Source: an uncultured Catenibacillus sp. (GTDB lineage: Bacteria > Bacillota > Clostridia > Lachnospirales > Lachnospiraceae). From it: a DNA stretch of 64,000 bases. A program made the translations under genes and the position numbers. The notes below the pieces were generated by a model, which was not told where the DNA came from, did not search any database, and saw only the letters and a list, made by a program, of their open reading frames with translations. Position 1 is the stretch's first letter. Each line of letters opens with the position of its first letter. This document shows, piece by piece, positions 8,732-17,774 of this stretch. The stretch spans positions 42,138 through 106,137 of the forward strand of contig CAKRHR010000005.1 in the NCBI GenBank assembly GCA_934339005.1, written 5' to 3'.

Positions 8732-10411
8732 ATGAAAAAAACATGGAAAATGTCACAGTTGGTGCGGTTGTGCCTCATTATGCTGATTGCTATATTTGTC
8801 GGTGTTGTGATTTACCTGAACGTGTTTGTGCTTGAGCAAATTCGAAAGCAGGAAACAGCCAAAGAGAATGATATGCTCACAAATATGGTAAATGTATGGG
8901 ACAGTCTGATTGAAAATAATACCATTTTTATCGAAAATTTTGTTGCCAATAATGATGCGGCGGTGAAACTGGCTATGGCAAAATCTCATGAGGATGAAGT
9001 GTATGCATTGCAGGAAATTAAAAATACATTGACAGAATATTCCTATTTAAACAATGGTATGGATGAGTTTTTCTTTTATTCTGAAAAAATCGGTAAGGAC
9101 GGTTATTTGACGAATAACCATTCGACATACAGCGGTGATATGGGTACAGCAAAGGAACGTATTAACAAAATTATTCAGGCTTTTCATGAGGAAGACAAGA
9201 TGAGGACCTGGCTGTTGCTTAAAATCGATAGCAGAAATTATCTGGCTTATTTGAGTGAAAACAATGGTAATTATGTTGGTTGCTGGTGTCGAGTGGATAA
9301 ATTTCTTCAGATGGCTGCGGAAACTGACCTAGATACAAGCCATGTATTTGCGGTGGATGAGCAGGGTATTTCACGAACAGATAGTTATCTTGAGGGTATG
9401 CAGATTAATTTGGAGAATAGCCGCTACGAAGATCAGGAAAGCGGTGAAAAATACTGGCAGATTTCTCAGAAGTCAAATCTTGTTGCCATATGGTTTGTTG
9501 AGCATGTGGTGATGACAGAGGCGGAACGTGCGATTATCCAAAGTAGAAATATTATGGTGATTTCCTGTATCGTATTGGCAGTGATTTTGATATTATTTTC
9601 AGGATTTTTAGAGTATTTTCTGTATCAACCGATACGCAGACTGATTGTGAAGATGATGCAGATTGCGGAGGGACAGTTTGAAAATAAAATTGAGGATACT
9701 TCACATTTACGTGAAATTCAGGTGCTCAATGAAACGTTTAATCAGATGGTAGATGAGATTAAAAATTTGAAAATCGAGATTTATGAGGATGAAATCCGCG
9801 AGCAGAAAATCCGTCTGCAATACCTGCAGATGCAGATTCGTCCACATTTTCTTGTCAATGCTCTAAACAGTGTTCGCACAATGATTGATATGAAGCGGGA
9901 GGACAGTGCGGTGGAAATGTGCTGTTATCTGGCAGATTATTTTCGGGCACTTTCCAGAAATAATATTGATATGGTGGTGATTTCTGAGGAGTTAAAACAG
10001 GTGGAAACCTATGTCAATATTCAGAAAATGCGCCGTCCGGGTAAGATTTTCTTTGACAGTTCTATTGATGAGGACTGCAATTTCTATCTGATACCACCAC
10101 TGCTTTTGCTGACATTCGTGGAAAACAGTTTGAAATATGGCATTGACGATATGAAAAATGAAAGTCATATCCAGATTGTTGTGACAAAAGAAGATGATAC
10201 GTTATTGATTATTATTTCGGACAACGGGCCGGGATTTTCGGATGAAGTTTTGACATGTATCAAAGAGAAAAAGCCAATGATTCAAAATGACAGAGAATGT
10301 CTTGGCATCCGCAATGTCATGGCGCGCCTGCAGCTTTTTTATCCTGATAAAGTACAGTTTGAAATTTACAATGATGATGGGGCGGTTGTGGAGATACGCA
10401 TAAATATATAA
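8732..10411 (+). CDS. YesM-like membrane sensor histidine kinase
   Basis: About 559 residues. An N-terminal helix (about 10-32), an extracellular sensor region, a second helix near 275-300, a HAMP-like linker with coiled coil, the His_kinase domain with phospho-histidine H372 in IRPHFLVNALN, and an ATPase domain with LLLLTFVENSLKYG (N box) and SDNGPGF (G box). ATG 8732 is preferred over 8726 because AAGGAA lies at 8720-8725. It is the partner of the preceding regulator and presumably senses a sugar outside the cell. Confidence 0.87.
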   Translation: MKKTWKMSQLVRLCLIMLIAIFVGVVIYLNVFVLEQIRKQETAKENDMLTNMVNVWDSLIENNTIFIENFVANNDAAVKLAMAKSHEDEVYALQEIKNTLTEYSYLNNGMDEFFFYSEKIGKDGYLTNNHSTYSGDMGTAKERINKIIQAFHEEDKMRTWLLLKIDSRNYLAYLSENNGNYVGCWCRVDKFLQMAAETDLDTSHVFAVDEQGISRTDSYLEGMQINLENSRYEDQESGEKYWQISQKSNLVAIWFVEHVVMTEAERAIIQSRNIMVISCIVLAVILILFSGFLEYFLYQPIRRLIVKMMQIAEGQFENKIEDTSHLREIQVLNETFNQMVDEIKNLKIEIYEDEIREQKIRLQYLQMQIRPHFLVNALNSVRTMIDMKREDSAVEMCCYLADYFRALSRNNIDMVVISEELKQVETYVNIQKMRRPGKIFFDSSIDEDCNFYLIPPLLLLTFVENSLKYGIDDMKNESHIQIVVTKEDDTLLIIISDNGPGFSDEVLTCIKEKKPMIQNDRECLGIRNVMARLQLFYPDKVQFEIYNDDGAVVEIRINI

Positions 10412-10433
10412 AATTTAAAATGTGAATAGGTGT

Positions 10434-10478
10434 AAGCCTCTTTAGTCAGATATCATTATTTGATTAGAGAGGCTTTTG
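10434..10478 (+). terminator. Intrinsic terminator after module 1 kinase
   Basis: AAGCCTCT (10434-10441) pairs with AGAGGCTT (10468-10475) and runs into TTTTG. Separates module 1 from the symporter operon. Confidence 0.7.
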
Positions 10479-10599
10479 CTATCTAAATAAACTGTATGAA
10501 ACACAGTGAAATTGTATAGAAATAACTTAAAAATTCATATTTATGCATAAATATATAAAATATGCATAAAAATAACATGGTACATAAAGGTGAAACAGC

Positions 10600-10627
10600 T
10601 TGCATTGTCCTCAAAATAAAGTATAAT
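10600..10627 (+). promoter_or_regulatory. Sigma-70-type promoter of the symporter-helicase operon
   Basis: TTGCAT at 10600-10605 and TATAAT at 10622-10627 with a 16-bp spacer, 38 bp before the symporter start. Confidence 0.55.
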
Positions 10628-10664
10628 AAAAGTAGTATATTTTGCAGCAGGAGAGGGACTGGTT

Positions 10665-11993
10665 ATGAAATCAAAATCAAGAGAGTCGTTTAGGAGCAAG
10701 TGGGGATTTATTCTGGCGTGTATCGGTTCGTCCGTTGGTATGGGCAATATCTGGATGTTTCCAACGAGAGTATCGTTATATGGCGGGGGTTCATTTCTCA
10801 TTCCGTATATTATTTTTGTTATACTTATCGGATCAACCGGTGTGATCACAGAGATGGCATTCGGGCGCGCGGCGCGTTCAGGACCGATTGATGCCTTTGG
10901 TATGGCATGTGAGATGAAGGGCAAACGAAAAGTCGGTGAATCTCTTGGTATGATTCCGGTACTCGGTTCACTTGCCATGGCGATTGGATATACTGTTGTG
11001 ATGGGCTGGATTTTAAAATATGCCATTGGCGCATTTACAGGTGCAACACTGGCATCAGACAGTGTTGAGGGGTATGCAGAATCCTTTGGAGCGATGGCAA
11101 CATCTTTTGGCAACAATGTATGGCAGATTGGTGCGCTTGTAATCTGCATGGCGATTTTGATGTTTGGTATCGGTCGTGGCATTGAGAAAGCTAATAAGAT
11201 CATGATGCCGTTATTTTTCCTATTATTTGTGATTTTAGGTGTTTATGTGGCATTTCAGCCGATGGCACTTGAAGGTTATAAGTATATTTTCAGAATTGAA
11301 CCGGAGGCACTGGCACAGCCATCCACATGGATTTTTGCACTTGGACAGGCATTTTTCTCATTGTCTGTGGCAGGTAACGGAACTTTGATTTATGGTTCTT
11401 ATTTATCCGATGAGGAAAATATTCCTGCGGCAGCAGCCAGAGTGGCAATCTTTGATACGATTGCAGCGATACTTGCAGCGCTTGTGATTATTCCTGCCAT
11501 GGCAACCATGGGCGCTCAGCTTGACCAGGGTGGTCCGGGACTGATTTTTATTTATCTGCCAAATCTGATTCATTCAATGAGCGGCAGTTGGTTGATTGCG
11601 ATTATTTTCTTTGTGGCAATTTTATTTGCAGGCATGACATCACTGATTAACCTTTATGAAGCTCCGATTGCAACAGTGCAGGAAAAGACAGGGCTTGGCC
11701 GTAAAGCCTCCTGTGTGATCATTGGCGTGATTGGTGTTATCGTATCACTGTTGATCCAGGGTATTGTGTCTGATTGGATGGATGTTTTATCCATTTATAT
11801 TTGCCCGCTTGGTGCAGGTCTTGCAGGTATCATGTTCTTCTGGGTATGCGGTAAAAAGTTTGTTGAAAAAGAAGTCAGCAAAGGTTGCAAAAAGAAGATA
11901 TGGGCAGCATTTTATCCAATCTGTAAATATCTGTACGTGCCGGTATGTATTCTTGTGCTGATTCTTGGTATTGTCCTTGGGGGTATCGGATGA
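10665..11993 (+). CDS. Sodium-dependent symporter, neurotransmitter:sodium symporter (SNF/NSS) family
   Basis: Integral membrane carrier, 442 residues, about 11-12 helices. The first helix carries the sodium and substrate signature FILACIGSSVGMGNIWMFP, typical of bacterial NSS proteins that import amino acids with Na+. A ribosome site GGAGAGG lies before ATG 10665. Its stop overlaps the start of the helicase gene (ATGA), so both are made from one message. A second family member lies at 29439-30776. Substrate is probably an amino acid, but which one is not visible. Confidence 0.88.
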   Translation: MKSKSRESFRSKWGFILACIGSSVGMGNIWMFPTRVSLYGGGSFLIPYIIFVILIGSTGVITEMAFGRAARSGPIDAFGMACEMKGKRKVGESLGMIPVLGSLAMAIGYTVVMGWILKYAIGAFTGATLASDSVEGYAESFGAMATSFGNNVWQIGALVICMAILMFGIGRGIEKANKIMMPLFFLLFVILGVYVAFQPMALEGYKYIFRIEPEALAQPSTWIFALGQAFFSLSVAGNGTLIYGSYLSDEENIPAAAARVAIFDTIAAILAALVIIPAMATMGAQLDQGGPGLIFIYLPNLIHSMSGSWLIAIIFFVAILFAGMTSLINLYEAPIATVQEKTGLGRKASCVIIGVIGVIVSLLIQGIVSDWMDVLSIYICPLGAGLAGIMFFWVCGKKFVEKEVSKGCKKKIWAAFYPICKYLYVPVCILVLILGIVLGGIG

Positions 11994-14485
11994 ATGTCAT
12001 AAAAATATCTGTAAGAAAATTAGTTGAATTTGTGTTTAATTCCGGGGACATTGACCGTACAGTCGGCGCGGTCAGTGACGCCGAAGCCATGCAGGAGGGC
12101 AGCAGGATTCATCGAAAATTGCAGAAAAAAGCCGGTGCTGATTATCAGGCGGAAGTGCCGATGCGACTGAGCGTGCAGGTGGATGCTGACCTGACATTTG
12201 AGCTTGAAGGCAGGGCTGACGGCGTGATTACGGAATATCATATGCCGGATATCATGGAGTTGCTGGAGTCTGGAAATGCTACACATAGTGGATTAGATTC
12301 AAAGCCAGAGAATGACTCAAAAATAAATAATGATTCCAGAATAAATAATCATTTGACTACGACCGTCTACACAATCGATGAAATTAAATCAACATACACG
12401 AGCCTGAGGCAGATTACAGAACCAATACCTGTTCATCTGGCTCAGGCTTACTGCTATGCATACATTTATGCGCTGCAGCATCAGCTTGACCGTATGGATA
12501 TTCAGATGACATATGTGCATATTACGACAGAAAAAATCCAGCGGTTTCGTGAAACAAAAACCTTTGATGAGCTTAAAGTCTGGTTTGAGCATGTGATTGA
12601 GGAATATGCGGTCTGGATACGCTGGCTGCTGGCATGGCAGAAGCAGAGAAATGAATCCATAGAAAATATTAACTTTCCATTTGAATACAGACCTGGACAA
12701 AAGCGCCTTGTAGGAGGCGTGTATCAGACATTAATACAGGGTAAAAAGTTATTTGCCCTGGCACCCACAGGTACAGGTAAGACGATTTCAACACTGTTTC
12801 CTGCAATTAAGGTGATGGGGGAAGGCAAGAGCCGTAAGATTTTTTATCTGACAGCAAAGACGATTACCCGCACGGTGGCAGAGGAAACTTATCGTCTGCT
12901 TATGGAGAGAGGTTTGCAGTTTAAATTTGTGACGCTGACAGCCAGGGATAAGATTTGTATTTTTGACGAGGCCAGATGCAATCCAAAACAATGTGAACGT
13001 GCCAAAGGGCACTATGACAGAGTAAATGCGGCGGTATTTGATATGATTACCCATGAAACGGCGATGAGCCGCGAAGTGATTGAAGCATATGCTGGGAAAC
13101 ATTGTGTGTGTCCTTTTGAAATGCAGTTAGATGCAGCACTCTGGGTGGATGGTCTGATTTGTGATTATAATTATGTATTTGATCCGAATGTTTATCTGCG
13201 GCGTTTCTTTGGTGAATCCTTTGACGGCGGACCAAAGGACGATGATATTTTTCTTGTGGACGAGGCGCATAATCTGGTGGAACGTGCCAGAGAGATGTAC
13301 AGTGCTATTTTACTGCTGTCCAAATTAAAAGATGTGCGGCAGGCGGTGAAGTCTTATAATGCAAAGCTGGCGCAGAAAATCAGTAAGTGCATCAAATATA
13401 TGGAAACACTTAAAAGTGAGTGCACGAAGACACAGAAGTTAGATACACTGGGTGGATTTACGATGTATCTGATGCGGATGTGCACGGATATGGAGGCTTT
13501 CTTAAAGAGTAAAGCCCCACAGGAAATCCGTGAAAGAGTGCTTGAAAATTATCTGGATGCAAAGACATTTATCTGCACTTATGACCGTATGGATGAACGC
13601 TATATGATTTATATGGAAAAGCAGGAAGAGGGCGAATTTATGATTAAAATTCTGTGCGTTGAGCCGTCAGCGGATTTGGCGTGCAGAACGGACAGGGCGC
13701 TTGGCACGATTTTCTTTTCAGCAACCTTGCTGCCGATTATGTATTATAAAAAAATGCTCAGTAAAACTTACGAAAAAGATTATGATTTATACACAGAATC
13801 ACCGTTTAAAAAGGAAAACAGATTGTTGTTTGCGGCAAATGATGTGAGTAGCAAATACACACGCCGCGGGCGAAATGAATACGAGCGGATTGTCGCATAT
13901 ATACGCACGATTATCCGTGCAAAAAATGGCAATTATATGGTTTTTTTTCCATCCTATGCATTTATGCAGGATGTGTTGGAGGTCTTTTCAGAACAGGAAA
14001 TGGCAAAGGCGGGTAATGGCATTGAGATTGTTGTGCAGCAAAATGCCATGACCGAGGAGGCCAGACAGGATTTTTTAAATCATTTTCAGGAGGATACAAC
14101 CTCAACGGTCATTGGTTTTTGTGTGCTTGGTGGTATTTTCTCAGAAGGTATTGATTTGAAAGCCAGACGATTGATTGGTGTGATGGTTGTCGGTACAGGC
14201 TTGCCCCAGATTGGCAGTGAGCGTGAACTTCTGAAAAATTATTATGATGAAAAAGAAGGCTGCGGCTACGAATATGCCTATGTTTATCCGGGGATGAACA
14301 AGGTGCTTCAGGCCGGAGGCAGAGTGATTCGTACGGAAACTGATACCGGAGTGATTGCGCTTTTGGATGAGCGTTTCCACACATCGATGTACAAGTCATT
14401 ATTTCCGAAGGAATGGCTGCCCTGCCCGAAGGTCGTGTTACAGAATGTGGAGGAAACCGTCAACCATTTTTGGGAGAATATTTAG
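11990..14485 (+). CDS. RecB/Cas4-type nuclease fused to XPD/DinG-like helicase
   Basis: About 831 residues. The N-terminal ~170 residues hold all four marks of a RecB/Cas4-type PD-(D/E)XK nuclease: GSRIH (H41), GRADG (D77), DEIKS (E131, K133) and QAYCY (Q152xxxY156). Next comes an XPD-like helicase: Walker A APTGTGKT (K264), four clustered cysteines in the CIFDEARCNPKQC and HCVCPF stretches that would bind 4Fe-4S, and the DEAH box. The helicase C-terminal half ends with the GRVIRTETD-like motif. The ATG overlaps the symporter stop, with GGGGG upstream, so translation is coupled. Likely a DNA repair or unwinding enzyme. Confidence 0.85.
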   Translation: MNVIKISVRKLVEFVFNSGDIDRTVGAVSDAEAMQEGSRIHRKLQKKAGADYQAEVPMRLSVQVDADLTFELEGRADGVITEYHMPDIMELLESGNATHSGLDSKPENDSKINNDSRINNHLTTTVYTIDEIKSTYTSLRQITEPIPVHLAQAYCYAYIYALQHQLDRMDIQMTYVHITTEKIQRFRETKTFDELKVWFEHVIEEYAVWIRWLLAWQKQRNESIENINFPFEYRPGQKRLVGGVYQTLIQGKKLFALAPTGTGKTISTLFPAIKVMGEGKSRKIFYLTAKTITRTVAEETYRLLMERGLQFKFVTLTARDKICIFDEARCNPKQCERAKGHYDRVNAAVFDMITHETAMSREVIEAYAGKHCVCPFEMQLDAALWVDGLICDYNYVFDPNVYLRRFFGESFDGGPKDDDIFLVDEAHNLVERAREMYSAILLLSKLKDVRQAVKSYNAKLAQKISKCIKYMETLKSECTKTQKLDTLGGFTMYLMRMCTDMEAFLKSKAPQEIRERVLENYLDAKTFICTYDRMDERYMIYMEKQEEGEFMIKILCVEPSADLACRTDRALGTIFFSATLLPIMYYKKMLSKTYEKDYDLYTESPFKKENRLLFAANDVSSKYTRRGRNEYERIVAYIRTIIRAKNGNYMVFFPSYAFMQDVLEVFSEQEMAKAGNGIEIVVQQNAMTEEARQDFLNHFQEDTTSTVIGFCVLGGIFSEGIDLKARRLIGVMVVGTGLPQIGSERELLKNYYDEKEGCGYEYAYVYPGMNKVLQAGGRVIRTETDTGVIALLDERFHTSMYKSLFPKEWLPCPKVVLQNVEETVNHFWENI

Positions 14486-14521
14486 TAATGTGTATTTATT
14501 TAAGCACATAACGAAAATGGG

Positions 14522-14550
14522 TTGCTTCTCATTTAATTATATGCTAGATT
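14522..14550 (+). promoter_or_regulatory. Promoter of the hydrogenase operon
   Basis: TTGCTT at 14522-14527, spacer of 17, TAGATT at 14545-14550. The Rex-like operator begins at the last base of the -10 box. Confidence 0.5.
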
Positions 14551-14567
14551 TGTTAATGAAATAACGA
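14550..14567. promoter_or_regulatory. Rex-like redox operator
   Basis: TTGTTAATGAAATAACGA at 14550-14567 matches the clostridial Rex consensus TTGTTAA-N4-TTAACAA at 12 of 14 defined positions. It covers the expected transcription start, a position suited to repression that is relieved at high NADH. Confidence 0.55.
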
Positions 14568-14619
14568 AGATGTCAACAGTTTAAAGGGAGTTAGAAATGT
14601 TTTAAGGAGGGAAATGTTT

Positions 14620-14862
14620 ATGGTAGTTACAATTTGTATTGGTAGTTCATGTCATTTAAAAGGTTCAAGAGATATTATTGCGATTTTGCAGCGTTTAATC
14701 ACAATGCACGGCATCGGCGACCAGGTAGAACTGACAGGTTCATTCTGTATGGGTCAGTGTGAAAAAGGTGTCTGTGTGAAGGTGAATGATGAATTATTTT
14801 CAGTTACACCAGCAACTGCTGAAGAATTTTTCAACAAGGAGATTCTTGGGAGGATTAAATAG
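14620..14862 (+). CDS. NuoE-like 2Fe-2S ferredoxin (thioredoxin-fold)
   Basis: Small redox protein of 80 residues. Cysteines occur as CIGSSC near the N-terminus and FCMGQCEKGVC further on, the pattern of the thioredoxin-like [2Fe-2S] domain of NuoE/HymA. ATG 14620 has AAGGAGG (14604-14610) at 9 bases; ATG 14614 is only 3 bases away from it. It is the first gene of the hydrogenase operon and its stop overlaps the next start (TAGTG). It probably delivers electrons to or from the sensory or catalytic hydrogenase. Confidence 0.82.
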   Translation: MVVTICIGSSCHLKGSRDIIAILQRLITMHGIGDQVELTGSFCMGQCEKGVCVKVNDELFSVTPATAEEFFNKEILGRIK

Positions 14863-16580
14863 TGGGCAATATCGGATTTAGAAAGGCTAAATGCAAGGAT
14901 TGTTTCAAATGCGTGCGTATTTGTCCGGTCAAGGCGGTGCGCAGGCGTAATGAGCGCGCACAGTTTATGGCAAGAGAGTGTATCCAGTGCGGTTTATGTC
15001 TTGAATCATGTCCACAGCATGCGATATCCGTATTTAGTGATATTGACAAAATTAAAGAATATCTTGCAAAGGGTGAGAAGGTCGTTGTGACGATTTCACC
15101 GGCATACCTTGGTATTATCGATGATGCAGAGCCGGGACAGTTTATCCAGGCATTGTATCAGATGGGATTTTACGATGTTCGTGAAACTGCAGAAGGTGCG
15201 ATTTATGTCACGAATGAATACAATCGGTTACTTGAAGAAAATGTGATGGATACGATTATTTCATCGGCCTGTCCGGTAATCTGTTCACTGATTGAGAAGT
15301 ATTATCCTGATTTAGTAGAATATCTTGCACCGGTAGTTTCGCCAATCGTGGCTATGGGGCAGATTTTGCGCCGGGAGTATGACGATGACGTAAAGATTGT
15401 ATCTGTAACATCATGTCTTGCCGAGTCCGATGAGGTACTGCGTGATGCAAGAACAAAAGGTTATATTGATGCGGTCATTTCATTTAAAGAATTGATGCGA
15501 TGGATGGCGTACAGCGATGTGGTTGTCAAAGAATGTGACACATACCATCATCGCCGGGTCAATCCTATGATTAACGGTGCCTATGCGATGTGTGGCGGTG
15601 CGATTAAGGCACTGCGTGCCAAAACAGGTGAAGCAGATTCCTACAAGCGTATTTCTGTGCACGGTATCGAGGAATGCAAGATGATGCTTGAAGGTATCCG
15701 CAGAGGTGAAATCAGCCATTGCTTTGTAGAACTTCGTTCATGTAAATCCGGCTGTGTCAACGGTCCGGTATCCGGCAAGGATTACAGTCAGCGATTTAAA
15801 TCACAGATGTATGTACAGGATCGTATATTAAAAACATTCCCTGATTTTGAATCAATGCCATGGCTGAAGATGGAAAAACAGTTTAAGGCTTCAGCAAAAA
15901 TGGACGAGATGCCAACGGAGGAACAGATTCACGAAATTCTCGCAAAGTTTGGCAAGGATACACCGGAGAAAGAGTTAAACTGCGGTGCCTGTGGTTATAA
16001 TACATGTCGTGAAAAAGCGATTGCTGTTTTCCAGAATCGAAGTGTTATCGAGATGTGTGTGCCATATATGTATGAGCAGGTGCGCTCGTTGACAGAGGTG
16101 ATTATGTCTGTGTCACCGGATATGATAGTGGTGGTGGATGAGGATTTACATATTTGTGAATTTAACAATGCTGCTGAAAAAGCGTTTCATATATCCCATG
16201 AACAGGCTGTCCGGAAATATCTGTATGAATTGATTGATTCAGAAGATTTTCAGGAAGTTTTTGAAACAAAACAACACATTATGAATAAAAAGGTTGTTTA
16301 TCAGTCCTATGGTATAACGACTTTACAAAATATTATTTATGTTCAGAGTCAGGACAGAGTTATAGGCTTCTTCAGAAATATCACTGAGGAAGAAAAGAAA
16401 AAAGCCAGAAGTATGCGCATGCGCATGGAAGGTGTCAATATCGCGCAGAAAGTTATTGACAAGCAGATGATGGTTGCACAGGAAATTGCGGGATTGCTTG
16501 GTGAAACAACGGCGGAAACAAAGATGACGCTGTCAAAGCTTCGTGATTCCATGCTGACAGATGAGGATGAGCAGGGATGA
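14862..16580 (+). CDS. hydS: Putative sensory [FeFe] hydrogenase with PAS domain (HydS-like)
   Basis: 572 residues, GTG start with GGGAGG upstream. Order: two N-terminal 4Fe-4S motifs (CKDCFKCVRICP, CIQCGLCLESCP); an H-cluster domain keeping four cysteine ligands C137, C185, C294, C298; a CGACGYNTC Fe-S domain; and a PAS domain (about 410-480). The proton-relay cysteine of active enzymes is alanine (A136), and the conserved lysine of the second motif is E188. These changes and the PAS domain fit the group C sensory hydrogenases known from Thermotoga and Ruminococcus. It probably senses H2 or redox state and signals through the neighbouring phosphatase. Confidence 0.82.
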   Translation: MGNIGFRKAKCKDCFKCVRICPVKAVRRRNERAQFMARECIQCGLCLESCPQHAISVFSDIDKIKEYLAKGEKVVVTISPAYLGIIDDAEPGQFIQALYQMGFYDVRETAEGAIYVTNEYNRLLEENVMDTIISSACPVICSLIEKYYPDLVEYLAPVVSPIVAMGQILRREYDDDVKIVSVTSCLAESDEVLRDARTKGYIDAVISFKELMRWMAYSDVVVKECDTYHHRRVNPMINGAYAMCGGAIKALRAKTGEADSYKRISVHGIEECKMMLEGIRRGEISHCFVELRSCKSGCVNGPVSGKDYSQRFKSQMYVQDRILKTFPDFESMPWLKMEKQFKASAKMDEMPTEEQIHEILAKFGKDTPEKELNCGACGYNTCREKAIAVFQNRSVIEMCVPYMYEQVRSLTEVIMSVSPDMIVVVDEDLHICEFNNAAEKAFHISHEQAVRKYLYELIDSEDFQEVFETKQHIMNKKVVYQSYGITTLQNIIYVQSQDRVIGFFRNITEEEKKKARSMRMRMEGVNIAQKVIDKQMMVAQEIAGLLGETTAETKMTLSKLRDSMLTDEDEQG

Positions 16581-17755
16581 TGAATATTAGTCTTGAAATA
16601 TCCAGTAAGAGTCTGTGTAAGCATGGCGAGGAACTGTGTGGTGACACGGTTGAAATCATTAAGACAGAAAACTCGGATATTATTATTTTATCAGATGGTA
16701 TGGGCAGTGGTGTTAAAGCTAATATCTTATCAACACTGACAGGAAGAATCCTTGGTACGATGCTCAAACAGGGGGCACGTATTGAGGATTGTGTTGATAC
16801 GATTGCCAAAACACTGCCTGTATGTAGTGTACGAAAGGTTGCGTACTCGACATTTTCGATTCTGCAGATTTTTGGTGATGGTGAAGCCTATCTTGTGGAA
16901 TATGATAATCCGGGATGCGTCATGATTCGCAACAGACAGCTTGTGGATATTCCGTATACAACCAAAGAAATCGAGGGTAAGAGCATTCGTGAGTACCGTT
17001 TTAAAGTCAGTATGAATGATTATTTTGTACTGTTTTCTGATGGTGTGACCCATGCAGGCGTCGGCGATGTGATGAGCTTTGGATGGGGCTGGGCAAGAGC
17101 CGCCGAGTATATTAAAAAGGCTTGTCAGGACCGCCATGTTTCAGCACCACGACTCACATCGATGATTTGTAAAATATGTGATGATTTATATATGAACTCA
17201 CCGGGGGATGATACGACGGTGGTTGTGGCTCGTATTGTGCGCAGAAAGTATGTTAATATTTTCACAGGCCCGCCAACCTCAAAGGATTTGGATGCCGTAT
17301 TAATGCGGGATTTCATGACATCTCCGGGTAAGAAAATTGTCAGCGGCGGTACGAGTGCCAACATTGCATCAAGAATTTTAAATCGAAAGATTATGGCGTC
17401 ATTAAACTACACGGATCCAGAAATCCCGCCGGTGGCAACTATGGAGGGTGTTGATCTGGTGACAGAGGGTGTGCTGACATTAAATCGCTGTGTGCAGATG
17501 CTGGAGCAGTATAACAAAGGCGATATGTCGGTCATATTCTTTGATAAATTGGATGCGGACAATGGTGCAGCGATGCTTGCCAAACTTTTAATAGAAGATT
17601 GTACACACCTGAATCTGTTTGTCGGTAAAGCAATGAATGCAGAACATCAGCGGGCAGGATTGCCGTTTGATTTAAGCATCCGTATGCAGCTCGTAGACCG
17701 GATTAAGAAAGCCTGCGAGAAGATGGGTAAGACGGTGGTTGTGAAATATTATTGA
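16577..17755 (+). CDS. SpoIIE/PP2C-type serine phosphatase
   Basis: 392 residues, starting inside the stop of the sensory hydrogenase (ATGA overlap), so the two are coupled. Metal-binding aspartates are visible in LSDGMGSG (D40) and PGDDTTVV (about residue 212), both hallmark PP2C motifs of the SpoIIE class. A second region of about 170 residues (from TGPPTSKDLD) has no family I recognise. In related Clostridia a phosphatase sits beside HydS and is thought to pass the hydrogen signal to gene expression. The protein target is not in this window. Confidence 0.82.
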   Translation: MMNISLEISSKSLCKHGEELCGDTVEIIKTENSDIIILSDGMGSGVKANILSTLTGRILGTMLKQGARIEDCVDTIAKTLPVCSVRKVAYSTFSILQIFGDGEAYLVEYDNPGCVMIRNRQLVDIPYTTKEIEGKSIREYRFKVSMNDYFVLFSDGVTHAGVGDVMSFGWGWARAAEYIKKACQDRHVSAPRLTSMICKICDDLYMNSPGDDTTVVVARIVRRKYVNIFTGPPTSKDLDAVLMRDFMTSPGKKIVSGGTSANIASRILNRKIMASLNYTDPEIPPVATMEGVDLVTEGVLTLNRCVQMLEQYNKGDMSVIFFDKLDADNGAAMLAKLLIEDCTHLNLFVGKAMNAEHQRAGLPFDLSIRMQLVDRIKKACEKMGKTVVVKYY

Positions 17756-17774
17756 TATAAACAGGAGGCCAACA

